Assembly (NCBI GenBank): GCA_050250815.1
Contig: JBFWNY010000011.1
Coordinates: 1-64,000, forward strand
Length of the DNA: 64,000 nt
Source: JAEUMD01 sp050250815
GTDB taxonomy: Bacteria > Pseudomonadota > Alphaproteobacteria > Rhizobiales > Hyphomicrobiaceae
Reading direction: 5' to 3'
In this document: piece by piece, positions 20,906 through 29,700 of the stretch
Numbering within the stretch: the stretch's first letter is position 1
Layout of the letters: every line of letters begins with the position of its first letter
Position numbers and translations under genes: made by a program
The notes under the pieces: model-generated
Seen by the model: only the letters and a program-made list of their open reading frames with translations
What the model was told of the DNA's origin: nothing
Databases searched by the model: none

Positions 20906-22036
20906 ATGCGGAGCCTGCGGGCAACCACCATCCTGGCGGTCTCGGCCTACCTCGTCGCGCTTGTGCCGTCACCCGTAGTGCCATCGGCGGCATTCGCGCA
21001 GACCGCGCAAAAGATACCCGTCGTGGTCATGGCGGCCGAGACGACCATGTTCCGAGACCGTGTCGAGGCTCTGGGAACGCTACGCGCCAACGAGAGCGTC
21101 GCCATTACCGCCGTCGTCGCCGACACGGTCAGCGCGATCAAGTTCGAGGACGGTGACCGGGTCAAGAAGGGCCAGGTGCTCGCCGAAATGGCGACCGCCG
21201 AAGAAAAGGCGCTGCTCGATGAGGCCCGCTCGACGCTGGAGGAGGCCAAGTCCCAGTTCGACCGCGCCAAGAGCCTCACCGACCGGCGCCTGACCGCCGA
21301 GAGCGTGATGGACCAGCGGCGCCGCGACTTGGAAACGGCGCGCGCCCGCGTCTCCGCAATGGAGGCACGGCTGGCGGACCGGGTGCTGACTGCCCCGTTC
21401 GATGGCCGTCTCGGATTACGAACCGTCAGCCCTGGGGCCCTGGTTTCCCCCGGCGACGTCATCGCGCGCATCGAGGATGACAGCGTGATGAAGCTCGATT
21501 TCTCGGTGCCCTCCACCTTCATCTCCGCGCTGCGGCCCGGCCTCGACATCATTGCCAAGGCGAGAGGCTTCGACGACGAGACATTCGAAGGCAAGGTCGC
21601 CAGCATCGACAACCGCATCGACGAAAACACGCGGACGGTGCGCGTGCGGGCCGTAATTCCCAATCCGAACCGCCGCCTGGTGCCCGGGCTCCTGATGAGC
21701 ATCAACTTGTACAAGGCGCCCCGCATGTCAGTGGCGGTGCGCGAGGAAACCCTCGTACCGATCGGTCGTGACACGTATGTCTTCATCGTCGACGAGAAGG
21801 CCGGCACGGTCGAGCGGCGGCGAATTGAAACGGGTGCGCGCCGGCCGGGCGTTGTCGAGGTGACATCAGGTTTGGAAGCTGGCGTGCTGGTCGTCAGTGA
21901 CGGAACGATTGCGCTGCGTCCTGGAGCTGCCGTCAACATCGTCCGCCGCGACAAGCTCGAGGAGCGGCGCATCGAGGCGCCGGGCGACAGAACGGGCGCA
22001 GCGCCGCGCACCGAGAAGCCGGCGGGCCGCTCGTGA
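20906..22036 (+). CDS. RND efflux periplasmic adaptor (membrane fusion) protein
   Basis: Links an inner-membrane RND pump to an outer-membrane channel. The 376-aa protein has a signal peptide ending near SAAFAQ, a split lipoyl/barrel-sandwich domain (VADTVSAIKFEDGDRVKKGQ and later RVLTAPFDGRLGLRTVSPGA), a coiled-coil hairpin between them (EEAKSQFDRAKSLTDRRL) and beta-barrel and membrane-proximal domains. The stop overlaps the pump start (GTGA), so the two genes are translationally coupled. No outer-membrane channel gene is adjacent; a TolC-type protein elsewhere is implied. Confidence 0.93.
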   Translation: MRSLRATTILAVSAYLVALVPSPVVPSAAFAQTAQKIPVVVMAAETTMFRDRVEALGTLRANESVAITAVVADTVSAIKFEDGDRVKKGQVLAEMATAEEKALLDEARSTLEEAKSQFDRAKSLTDRRLTAESVMDQRRRDLETARARVSAMEARLADRVLTAPFDGRLGLRTVSPGALVSPGDVIARIEDDSVMKLDFSVPSTFISALRPGLDIIAKARGFDDETFEGKVASIDNRIDENTRTVRVRAVIPNPNRRLVPGLLMSINLYKAPRMSVAVREETLVPIGRDTYVFIVDEKAGTVERRRIETGARRPGVVEVTSGLEAGVLVVSDGTIALRPGAAVNIVRRDKLEERRIEAPGDRTGAAPRTEKPAGRS

Positions 22037-25000
22037 AGCTGTCCGACGTCTCCATTACCCGCCCCGTATTCGCCAGTGTGCTGGCGCTCATCCTGATCGT
22101 CTTCGGCACCGTCTCATTCCTGCGGCTGCCGCTGCGCCAGTACCCCGACATCGACCCGCCGGTCGTCTCGATCGATACGGCCTACCGTGGCGCGTCCGCC
22201 AACGTGGTCGAGAACCGCATCACCGAGCTGATCGAGGAGCGTATCGCCGGCGTCGAAGGCATCCGCTTCATTTCTTCATCCAGTGAGGACGGCCGCTCGC
22301 GCGTCGACATCGAGTTCAAGGTCGGCCGCGACGTGGATGCCGCGGCCAACGACATTCGCGATCGCGTCTCGACGATCCTTGACGACCTGCCGGTGGAAGC
22401 CGACCCGCCCGAAATCCAGAAGGTGGATTCCAACGACGACGTCATCATGTGGCTCAACCTGCAGAGCGACAGGATGTCGGTGCCCGAGCTGACCGATTAT
22501 GCCGAGCGCTATCTCGTCGACCGCTTCTCGGTGCTCGACGGCGTGGCACGGGTACGCATCGGCGGCGGCCAGCAGTTCGCCATGCGCATCTGGCTCGACC
22601 GGCAGGCACTCGCCGCACGCGATCTAACCGTTGCAGATGTCGAGCGAGCGCTGCGCAGTGAAAACGTAGAGCTGCCGGCCGGCAGTATCGAGTCTCTCAA
22701 GCGGCAGTTCACCGTCCGGCTCGACCGCAACTTCAAGTCCGCAGCCGACTTCGCCAATCTTGTGCTGAAGCGCGGCGAGAACGGCTACCTGGTACGGCTC
22801 GGCGACGTCGCGCGCGTCCTCAAGGATTCCATCGAGACGCGCACGTTCTTCCGCGGCAACGGCGCGGCGATGGTCGGGCTGGGCATCATCAAGCAGTCTA
22901 CTGCTAATACGATCGCGGTGGCGCGAGCTGCCAAGGCGGAGCGTGACCGCCTGGCGCCAAATCTGCCCGACGGCATGAAGATCGCCGACAGCTACGACAC
23001 GTCCGTGTTCATCGAAGGCGCAATCCACGAAGTCTACAAGACGCTGGGCATCGCCATCGGCCTCGTGATTTTCGTCATCCTCCTGTTCCTTGGCAGCTGG
23101 CGCGCAATGATCGTGCCCGCGGTCACGGTGCCCATCTCGATCATCGCGACGTTCATAGTGCTGTTCATTCTGGGCTACAGCGTCAATCTGCTGACGCTTC
23201 TGGCCCTCGTGCTCGCCATCGGCATGGTGGTGGACGACGCCATCGTCGTCCTGGAGAACATCTATCGGCGCATGGACGACCTGGGCGAGACACCGTTGGT
23301 CGCGGCCTATCTGGGCACGCGGCAAGTCGGCTTTGCCGTCGTCGCCACCACACTTGTCCTCGTCGCCGTGTTCGTTCCCATCGCCTTCCTGGAAGGAGAC
23401 ATCGGCCGGCTGTTCTCCGAATTCGCCATGACCATGTCGGCCGCGGTCGCGTTCTCGAGCGTCGTCGCGCTCAGTCTGTCGCCGATGGTCGCCTCGCGGC
23501 TGCTGAAACCCTCGTCAGGTCGCGGCATCGTCAACCGTGCCATCGATGCGACATTCCGAGCCATCTCGCGCGGCTACATGGCCCTGCTTGTCTGGCTGCT
23601 GCGCTTCTATCCGATCACGATTGTCGCCTTCCTGGCGGTTTGCTCGGGCATCTACTGGCTGATCGAACGCGTGCCGTCGGAGTACGCACCCAAAGAGGAT
23701 CGTGGCGCGTTCTTCGTGCTCGTCAACGGTCCGGAAGGTGCCACCTACGACTACATGGAAACCTACATGAACGAGATCGAGCGTCGCATGATGCCCTACA
23801 TCGAAAAGGGCGAGGCGACGCGGCTTCTGGTGCGAGCGCCGCGCTCGTTCGGCACGATCTCCGAGTTCAACTCCGGCATCGCCGTGTTCGTGCTCGACGA
23901 TTGGGCCAGGCGCCGTTCCGCGTTCCTGATCATGAACGAGATCCGCGGCAAGCTCGCCGATCTTCCCGGCGTGAGGGCCTTCCCGGTCATGCGCCAGGGT
24001 TTCGGCCGGGCAGTGCAGAAGCCTGTTCAGTTCGTGGTCGGCGGCGGTACTTACGAGGAGCTGGCGCGCTGGCGCGACATCCTCAACGAAAAGATCGCTC
24101 AGTCCAATCCCGGACTGGAAGGCGTCGATTGGGACTACAAGGAAACGAAGCCCCAGATCGACGTGCGCATCGATTACGACCGCGCCGCCGAGCTCGGCGT
24201 TTCCGTGGTCGAAGTCGGACGCACGCTCGAAACGATGCTCGGGTCGCGCAAGATCACGACCTACATCGAGGCGGGCAAGGAGTACAACGTGATCGTGGAG
24301 GGCGAGCGCGACACGCAACGCACGCCCACCGACCTCGAAAACATCTATGTGCGGTCATCGCGCTCCAACCAGCTTATTCCGCTCTCCAACCTCGTGCGCC
24401 TTTCCGAGAAGGCTGATTCAGGCAAGCTCAACCGCTTCAACCGCGTCCGCGCCATCACGCTGGAAGCCAACCTCGACGACAAGCTGGCGCTCGGCGACGC
24501 GCTGGCGTACCTGGAGCGTCTGGTGAAGGAGAACCTGCCGGAAACCGCGATCGTCGACTACAAGGGGCAGTCGCGCGACTTCAAGTCGTCGACCACCTCG
24601 ATCATGTTCGCCTTCTTCCTTGGCGTGCTCATCGTGTTCCTGGTGCTGGCCGCCCAATTCGAGAGCTGGATCCACCCGTTCGTCATCATGCTCACGGTGC
24701 CGCTCGCGATCGCAGGTGGACTGCTGGGCCTTTATCTCTCGGGCACGACCCTCAATATCTACAGTCAGGTGGGCCTCATCGCGCTCGTCGGCCTCGCCGC
24801 CAAGAACGGCATCCTGATCGTTGAGTTCGCCAACCAGCTGCGCGACGAGGGGCGTCCGTTCGACGATGCGCTGCTTGAGGCTTCCGCCATCCGCCTGCGT
24901 CCGATTCTCATGACCGGCATCACGACGGTGGCCGGCGCCGTACCCCTGATGCTGTCGTTCGGTGCCGGTGCCGAATCGCGCGTCGTCATCGGCGTCGTGA

Positions 25001-25164
25001 TCCTGGCGGGCGTCTCGGTCGCGACGGTGATGACGCTGTTCGTCGTTCCCGTAGCCTACAGCCTACTCGCCCGGCGCACCGGCTCGCCCGGTGATGTCCG
25101 CCGCCGGCTCGACAACGAGCTTGCAGAGCGGGGCGATGCCCCTTCCGCGGCGCCGGCCGAATAG
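22033..25164 (+). CDS. RND multidrug efflux pump, HAE1 type
   Basis: Proton-driven inner-membrane transporter, 1043 aa, normal for AcrB/MdtB-like pumps. Seen: N-terminal helix after VSITRPVFASVLALILIVFG, large periplasmic loops, the paired aspartates of TM4 (GMVVDDAIVVLENIYR) and the TM10 lysine motif (GLAAKNGILIVEFANQ), i.e. the proton-relay residues of AcrB. The start is GTG overlapping the adaptor's TGA. Substrate specificity cannot be read from sequence. No dedicated TetR regulator lies next to the pair. Confidence 0.96.
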   Translation: MKLSDVSITRPVFASVLALILIVFGTVSFLRLPLRQYPDIDPPVVSIDTAYRGASANVVENRITELIEERIAGVEGIRFISSSSEDGRSRVDIEFKVGRDVDAAANDIRDRVSTILDDLPVEADPPEIQKVDSNDDVIMWLNLQSDRMSVPELTDYAERYLVDRFSVLDGVARVRIGGGQQFAMRIWLDRQALAARDLTVADVERALRSENVELPAGSIESLKRQFTVRLDRNFKSAADFANLVLKRGENGYLVRLGDVARVLKDSIETRTFFRGNGAAMVGLGIIKQSTANTIAVARAAKAERDRLAPNLPDGMKIADSYDTSVFIEGAIHEVYKTLGIAIGLVIFVILLFLGSWRAMIVPAVTVPISIIATFIVLFILGYSVNLLTLLALVLAIGMVVDDAIVVLENIYRRMDDLGETPLVAAYLGTRQVGFAVVATTLVLVAVFVPIAFLEGDIGRLFSEFAMTMSAAVAFSSVVALSLSPMVASRLLKPSSGRGIVNRAIDATFRAISRGYMALLVWLLRFYPITIVAFLAVCSGIYWLIERVPSEYAPKEDRGAFFVLVNGPEGATYDYMETYMNEIERRMMPYIEKGEATRLLVRAPRSFGTISEFNSGIAVFVLDDWARRRSAFLIMNEIRGKLADLPGVRAFPVMRQGFGRAVQKPVQFVVGGGTYEELARWRDILNEKIAQSNPGLEGVDWDYKETKPQIDVRIDYDRAAELGVSVVEVGRTLETMLGSRKITTYIEAGKEYNVIVEGERDTQRTPTDLENIYVRSSRSNQLIPLSNLVRLSEKADSGKLNRFNRVRAITLEANLDDKLALGDALAYLERLVKENLPETAIVDYKGQSRDFKSSTTSIMFAFFLGVLIVFLVLAAQFESWIHPFVIMLTVPLAIAGGLLGLYLSGTTLNIYSQVGLIALVGLAAKNGILIVEFANQLRDEGRPFDDALLEASAIRLRPILMTGITTVAGAVPLMLSFGAGAESRVVIGVVILAGVSVATVMTLFVVPVAYSLLARRTGSPGDVRRRLDNELAERGDAPSAAPAE

Positions 25165-25237
25165 CGGCTCCCTCAAGGGCTCGCCTGATCGCCGAATACT
25201 GCTATCCTTGGCCCGGCCGGCCAACGGAGCGGAGCCA

Positions 25238-25648
25238 ATGCGCAAATCGTCGAAGCGGACTCCCGCTGAGATCCAAGACCGCATGATCGCCGACGCCTTG
25301 CGAGAGGCGCGCCGGCCAGTGAGCGCGTATGAGCTGATCGACACGCTGCGCGAGGAAGCCGTGCTCGCACCCCAGACGGTCTACCGCGCGCTCGGCCGGC
25401 TGATCGCCGGCGGCCAGGCCCACCGGCTCGAGTCGCTCAACGCCTTCGTCGCCTGCCGGCACGAGCGGCACGAGACCGGCACCGCCATTTTCGCCATCTG
25501 CGATACGTGCGGCTCGGTGTCGGAGTTTTCCTGCGAGGAGGCTGTCGCCGCGCTCGGCGCCCGTGCCAGGAACCAACGGTTCGACGTGACCGGCATGACG
25601 CTGGAGTTGCGCGGCAGATGCAGCGCCTGCACGGCGTCGGCGGGGTGA
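25238..25648 (+). CDS. Fur/Zur-family metalloregulator
   Basis: A 136-aa Fur-superfamily repressor. The winged helix (YELIDTLREEAVLAPQTVYR, then ALGRLIAGGQAHRLE) is clear. The dimerisation domain holds a His-rich segment (CRHERHETGTAIFAI) and two CxxC pairs (CDTC and CSAC) that form the structural zinc site. Spacing and the absence of the Fur HHHDH block make a Zur-like role more likely than iron regulation, but this is inference. ATG 25238 follows GGAG at good distance. It stands alone after the efflux pair; the hairpin downstream serves the opposite strand. Confidence 0.88.
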   Translation: MRKSSKRTPAEIQDRMIADALREARRPVSAYELIDTLREEAVLAPQTVYRALGRLIAGGQAHRLESLNAFVACRHERHETGTAIFAICDTCGSVSEFSCEEAVAALGARARNQRFDVTGMTLELRGRCSACTASAG

Positions 25649-25656
25649 AAACGAAA

Positions 25657-25679
25657 GCGGCACCCGATCAGGGTGCCGC
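25657..25679 (-). terminator. Intrinsic terminator, possibly bidirectional
   Basis: Perfect 9-bp stem GCGGCACCC/GGGTGCCGC with a 5-nt loop between the stops of two convergent genes. On the minus strand it is followed by TTTCGTTTT, so it mainly ends the leftward two-gene unit. The plus-strand side has no T-run. Confidence 0.8.
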
Positions 25680-25706
25680 ACGTTGAGATCAAGTTCGAAA
25701 CTTGTC

Positions 25707-26132
25707 TTACGCCGCCAGAGCGTAGACCTCGGCCGTCGCCTGGACGGGGCGCGAGCGAACCGGCTGACCGGCAGAGAGCGCCAACAGGAACCGCTGCGGG
25801 TTGAAGCCCCAGTCGATGTTGAGGCGCATGGAGGCAGCCACCGCTACGGCGTCCTTGACGAGCGCGAAGCCGCGGTCGAGGAGCAGAGCGTGCATGCGGC
25901 GGGACTGGAACACGTCGATCATGCTCCACAGCCGGACCAGGGTGGCGACGCCGACCTCGGTCTCGCCGTCGAAGGCCTGCCAGAAGCTGGCCTCGAGCTG
26001 GGCGCGGTCGTCGGCAGAAGCGCCGCGCGACACGATGAGCCCCTTGCCATCTTCGACCAGGAGCCGCATCGCCAGCGCCAGGGCGGACTGGGGAACCTGC
26101 GGAAGGTCGGTAAGATCGAAAGCCGTGGTCAT
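25707..26132 (-). CDS. Unrecognised 141-aa protein
   Basis: I do not recognise this protein. It is helical and Ala/Leu/Arg-rich, without signal peptide, transmembrane helix, cysteines or obvious nucleotide-binding motifs. Notable segments are ALAMRLLVEDGKGLIVSRGA, FWQAFDGETEVGVATLVRLW and the aromatic patch RLNIDWGFNPQRFLL. ATG 26132 is preceded by GGGAG. It lies 31 bp downstream of the OB-fold gene on the same strand, and both end at the terminator at 25657-25679, so they very likely form a two-gene operon and may act together. Confidence 0.75.
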   Translation of the reverse strand: MTTAFDLTDLPQVPQSALALAMRLLVEDGKGLIVSRGASADDRAQLEASFWQAFDGETEVGVATLVRLWSMIDVFQSRRMHALLLDRGFALVKDAVAVAASMRLNIDWGFNPQRFLLALSAGQPVRSRPVQATAEVYALAA

Positions 26133-26163
26133 GATACGTGTCTCCCGGAGCGAGTTGTGTGGA

Positions 26164-26382
26164 TCAGGCGGTGCCGAACACCGCGAAGGGCGAGCCCTTG
26201 AGGACGATGATCTCGCGCGGGCGGCTGGCCTCGGCGATGAAGTCAACCGACGCACCCACGAGGTCGGGGCGGACGTTGACGATGTCGGAGGGGGTGAAGC
26301 GGTACTTGCGGCCGTTCTCGGCGCGGATGACACCGACGCCGATGTCGGCGCGGAACTTGGTGATTTCGCCTTGGATCTGCAT
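26164..26382 (-). CDS. Cold-shock-like OB-fold protein, 72 aa
   Basis: The sequence MQIQGEITKFRADIGVGVIR, then ENGRKYRFTPSDI and LVGASVDFIAEASRPREI, follows the strand order of cold-shock domains (GxVKWFnxxkGfGFI, vFVHfSdI, VeFe). The aromatic RNP1/RNP2 residues are mostly replaced (TKFRADIGVGVI), so nucleic-acid binding may be altered or lost. AAGGA lies eight bases upstream of ATG 26382. First gene of a two-gene unit with the unknown 141-aa protein. The fold call is moderately sure, the role unknown. Confidence 0.72.
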   Translation of the reverse strand: MQIQGEITKFRADIGVGVIRAENGRKYRFTPSDIVNVRPDLVGASVDFIAEASRPREIIVLKGSPFAVFGTA

Positions 26383-26728
26383 CGGTCTAGTCCTTGTTCC
26401 TGAGGGCACCGCCCTCTCGCGATCAACTGAAGCCAAGATGCTGGAATCGCCCGGGAGGCGCTGTTCCTGATGAAACAGTCGCGACGTTTCCGATTGCGGT
26501 TCGGAGAGATCGGTCAAAAAATGGGCGCAACGGCCGGCAAGAAGCGACAAGTCCTTCTCTACCGTCGCGGTTCGGTCATTCCCGGCTGATGGCCTTCACC
26601 TGCCGGCGCCCCTGGGCCGATCATGACCGGCGAGATTTCCGCCGGTCCGCCCTCGTCATGGTTAAGACCGTGACAAATATGCGCCGTCACGAATATCCGC
26701 ACCGCTCCAACGCGAGGCTTCTGCTCCC
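26383..26728. other. Divergent intergenic region upstream of OB-fold gene and A2M gene
   Basis: About 345 bp containing the promoters of two divergent units and no gene. It includes an inverted repeat GACCGGCG-N7-CGCCGGTC at 26625-26647, about 80-100 bp before the A2M start, with no T-run, and GTGAC-N11-GTCAC shortly after it. No unambiguous sigma-70 promoter was found. Confidence 0.45.
26625..26647. repeat. 8-bp inverted repeat upstream of the A2M gene
   Basis: GACCGGCG and CGCCGGTC are perfect complements separated by AGATTTC. It could be an operator or an mRNA leader hairpin for the alpha-2-macroglobulin/PBP1C unit. Confidence 0.45.
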
Positions 26729-29700
26729 ATGACTGCCATGTCCAAGCCATTCCACGTGCGCCTGCTCCGCACCCTGCTCGCACTCCTGGCGATCGCGCTC
26801 GCCGTGCCGGCCATGCTGGCTCTGGATGCGGGCATCGTCCGGGCGGAAAAGACCGCTTTCGCCCACAAGGGCCTCGCCAAGGACGCCGAGCGTTACGAGA
26901 CCTACCTGCGCTCTCACTGGCGGCCGGGACGCAAGCGCGCGGCAGAGTTCGTGAGCCTCGGGCAGCGGGGTCTGACGAAGGATGCACGCGCGGCGTCCGG
27001 CAACTTCGCGCTCGCCGTCGTCGCCGAGCCAGACCTCGCACCGGCATGGATGGGGCTGGCGCAGGCCCTGCTCGCTATCGCGCCCGATCCCAACAAGGGA
27101 AGCGAGCGCTACGACCTGCCGGTCAATGCCTCGGCAGCCGCCTACATCGCCTACCAGCGCGCGCGCGACGACACGACGAGGGCGGCGGCGCTCTCCATCC
27201 TGGGTGACGCACTCAAGCGGCGGGCCTTCTGGCGCCCGGCAATCGAGTCGCTGAAGGCAAGCGTTGCCCTTGTCGCCGACTCCGGCGTGCAAGCGCGCCT
27301 CGACGCACTGGGCGCCGAGCACGGCTTCCGCATGGTCGACTACCGCACCGACGCAGAGGCGCAGAGCCCGCGCATCTGCCTCCAGTTCTCGGAGGCCCTG
27401 GCCCGCGGTCAGGTCGACTTCGCCAAGTTCGTCACCGTCGGCGGCAACGATCCCACGGCCGTCTCGCCGGAGAACAAGCAGCTCTGTATCGAGGGCCTGA
27501 AGCACGGCGAGCGCTACGAGATCGGGCTCAAGGCCGGTCTGCCCTCCGACATCGGCGAGGTGCTGAGCAAGAACGTCGCGATTGCCGTCTACGTGCCCGA
27601 TCGCAAGCCGTCGGTGCGCTTCACCGGCCGAGCCTATGTGCTGCCCAGCCGCGGCCAGCAGGGCATCCCGCTGGTTTCGCTCAACACCAGCGAGATCGCT
27701 GTCAGCATCTACCGCATCGGCGACCGCAGTCTCGCCGCGACACTGCAGAACGGCGATGTCGACCGCCAGCTGTCGACCTGGGATGTCGAGACGATCCAGC
27801 AACGCAGCGGCGAGAAGATCTATTCGGGCACGCTGCCCGTCAGCGACAAGCTCAACGCCGAGGTGACGACCGCCGTGCCGGTCGGCGATGCCGTCGGAAC
27901 ACTGAAGCCTGGCGTCTACGTCATGGTGGCCAAGCCCGCGCGCAACGCCGATCCAAACGCGTACACGGTCGCCACCCAGTGGTTCGTCGTCTCCGACCTC
28001 GGACTGACGGCATTCACGGGCGCCGACGGCATCCACGTTTTCGTCCGCTCGCTGGCGACCACCGCACCCGTCGCGGGTGCCAGCATCCGCCTCGTCGCAC
28101 GCAACAACGAGGTGCTGGCAACCGCAAACAGTGACGACAAGGGTCACGTCGGCTTCGCCGCGGCGCTCGCCAAGGGCGAGGGTGGCCTTCAGCCTGCAAT
28201 CCTCGTCGCCGAGAAGGACGCTGGCGCCGAATACGCTTTCCTCGATCTGACGACGGCGGCATTCGATCTCACCGACCGCGGCGTCAAAGGCCGCGAGGCA
28301 CCGGGCCCGATCGACGGCTACCTCTACGCGGAACGCGGTGTCTACCGGCCGGGCGAGACGGTCCACCTGACGGGTCTGGCCCGCGATGCATCGGCCAAAG
28401 CCGATGCGACGCCGCTCACCCTTATCGTCTCGCGCCCCGATGGTGTCGAGCATCGGCGCCTGCTGCTGCCCGACCAGGGACTGGGTGGCCGCTCCTATTC
28501 AATGGCGCTGTCCAGCGCCGCGATGACGGGCACCTGGCGTGCGCGGCTGCACGCCGATCCCTCCTCGCCCGCCATTGCCCAGACCGCGTTCCTGGTCGAG
28601 GACTTCATGCCCGAACGGCTGGACATGACGCTGTCGCCTCCGCCCGGCGCGCTTTCGACGCAAGAGGCGAAATCCGTTCGCGTCGCTGGCCGCTATCTCT
28701 ACGGCCCGCCCGCCGCGAACCTGGCGCTCGAAGGCGACATCGTCGTCAAGACCGCCCCCGGCGGCCTCGCCGCCTTCCCCGGCTACAGCTTCGGCCTCGC
28801 CGAAGAGGTCGTGAACTCGGTCCGCGCGCCACTCTCCAACCTCGTCAACACAAGTGCTGACGGCACCGCCGACGTATCCGTGGCGCTTCCCCCGATCCCA
28901 GACACCGCCAAACCGCTGGAGGCCGAGGTGCTGCTGCGCCTGCGCGAGCCGGGCGGCCGTGCCATCGAGCGAAGCCTCAAGCTGCCGGTGGCCGCAACCC
29001 GCAACCGCATCGGCATCAAGCCGCTGTTCAAGGCGGACCAGCTCGGTGACGAAAAGACCGCCGCAACGTTCGATGTCATTCACATCGACGCCGATGGCAC
29101 GCCGGTCGAGGCCAAGGGCGCGAACTGGCAGCTGCTGAGGCTCGAAACCTCGTGGCAGTGGTACAGCCGGGACGGGTCATGGTCCTACGAGGCAGTGACG
29201 TTCACTCGCAAGATCGCCAGCGGCACGGTGGATATTCCAGTGGCCGCCCCTGCCCGCATCGAGGCGAGCGTGGGCTATGGCCGCTACCGGCTCGAGGTCA
29301 CCACATCGGGAACGCAGAGCGCGGCGTCCAGCGTCGCCTTCAACGCCGGCTGGTACGCGAGCGCCGACAACCCCGACTCGCCCGAAGCTCTTGACGTTGC
29401 CCTGGACAAGGCAAGCTACAGCGCCGGCGAAACCGCCAAGCTGCGCATCGCCACCAAGTATGCCGGCAAGGCCCTCGTCGCCGTGCTGGGCAGCGGCCTT
29501 CACACGATGCAGGAGATCGATGTGCCCAAGGGCGGCACGGAGGTGTCGATCCCCGTGGCGGCCGACTGGGGCGCGGGTGCTTACGTCACGGCACTGATGT
29601 ACCGGCCAATGGACGAACAGCTCAAGCGGATGCCGGGCCGTTCGCTTGGCATCGCCTGGCTGGGGCTCGACCAGAAGAGCCGCACGCTCACCGTTTCGCT

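Noticed and set aside
26625..26647. Hairpin upstream of A2M as a terminator
   Set aside because: No T-run on either strand and no gene ends there; kept only as an inverted repeat.
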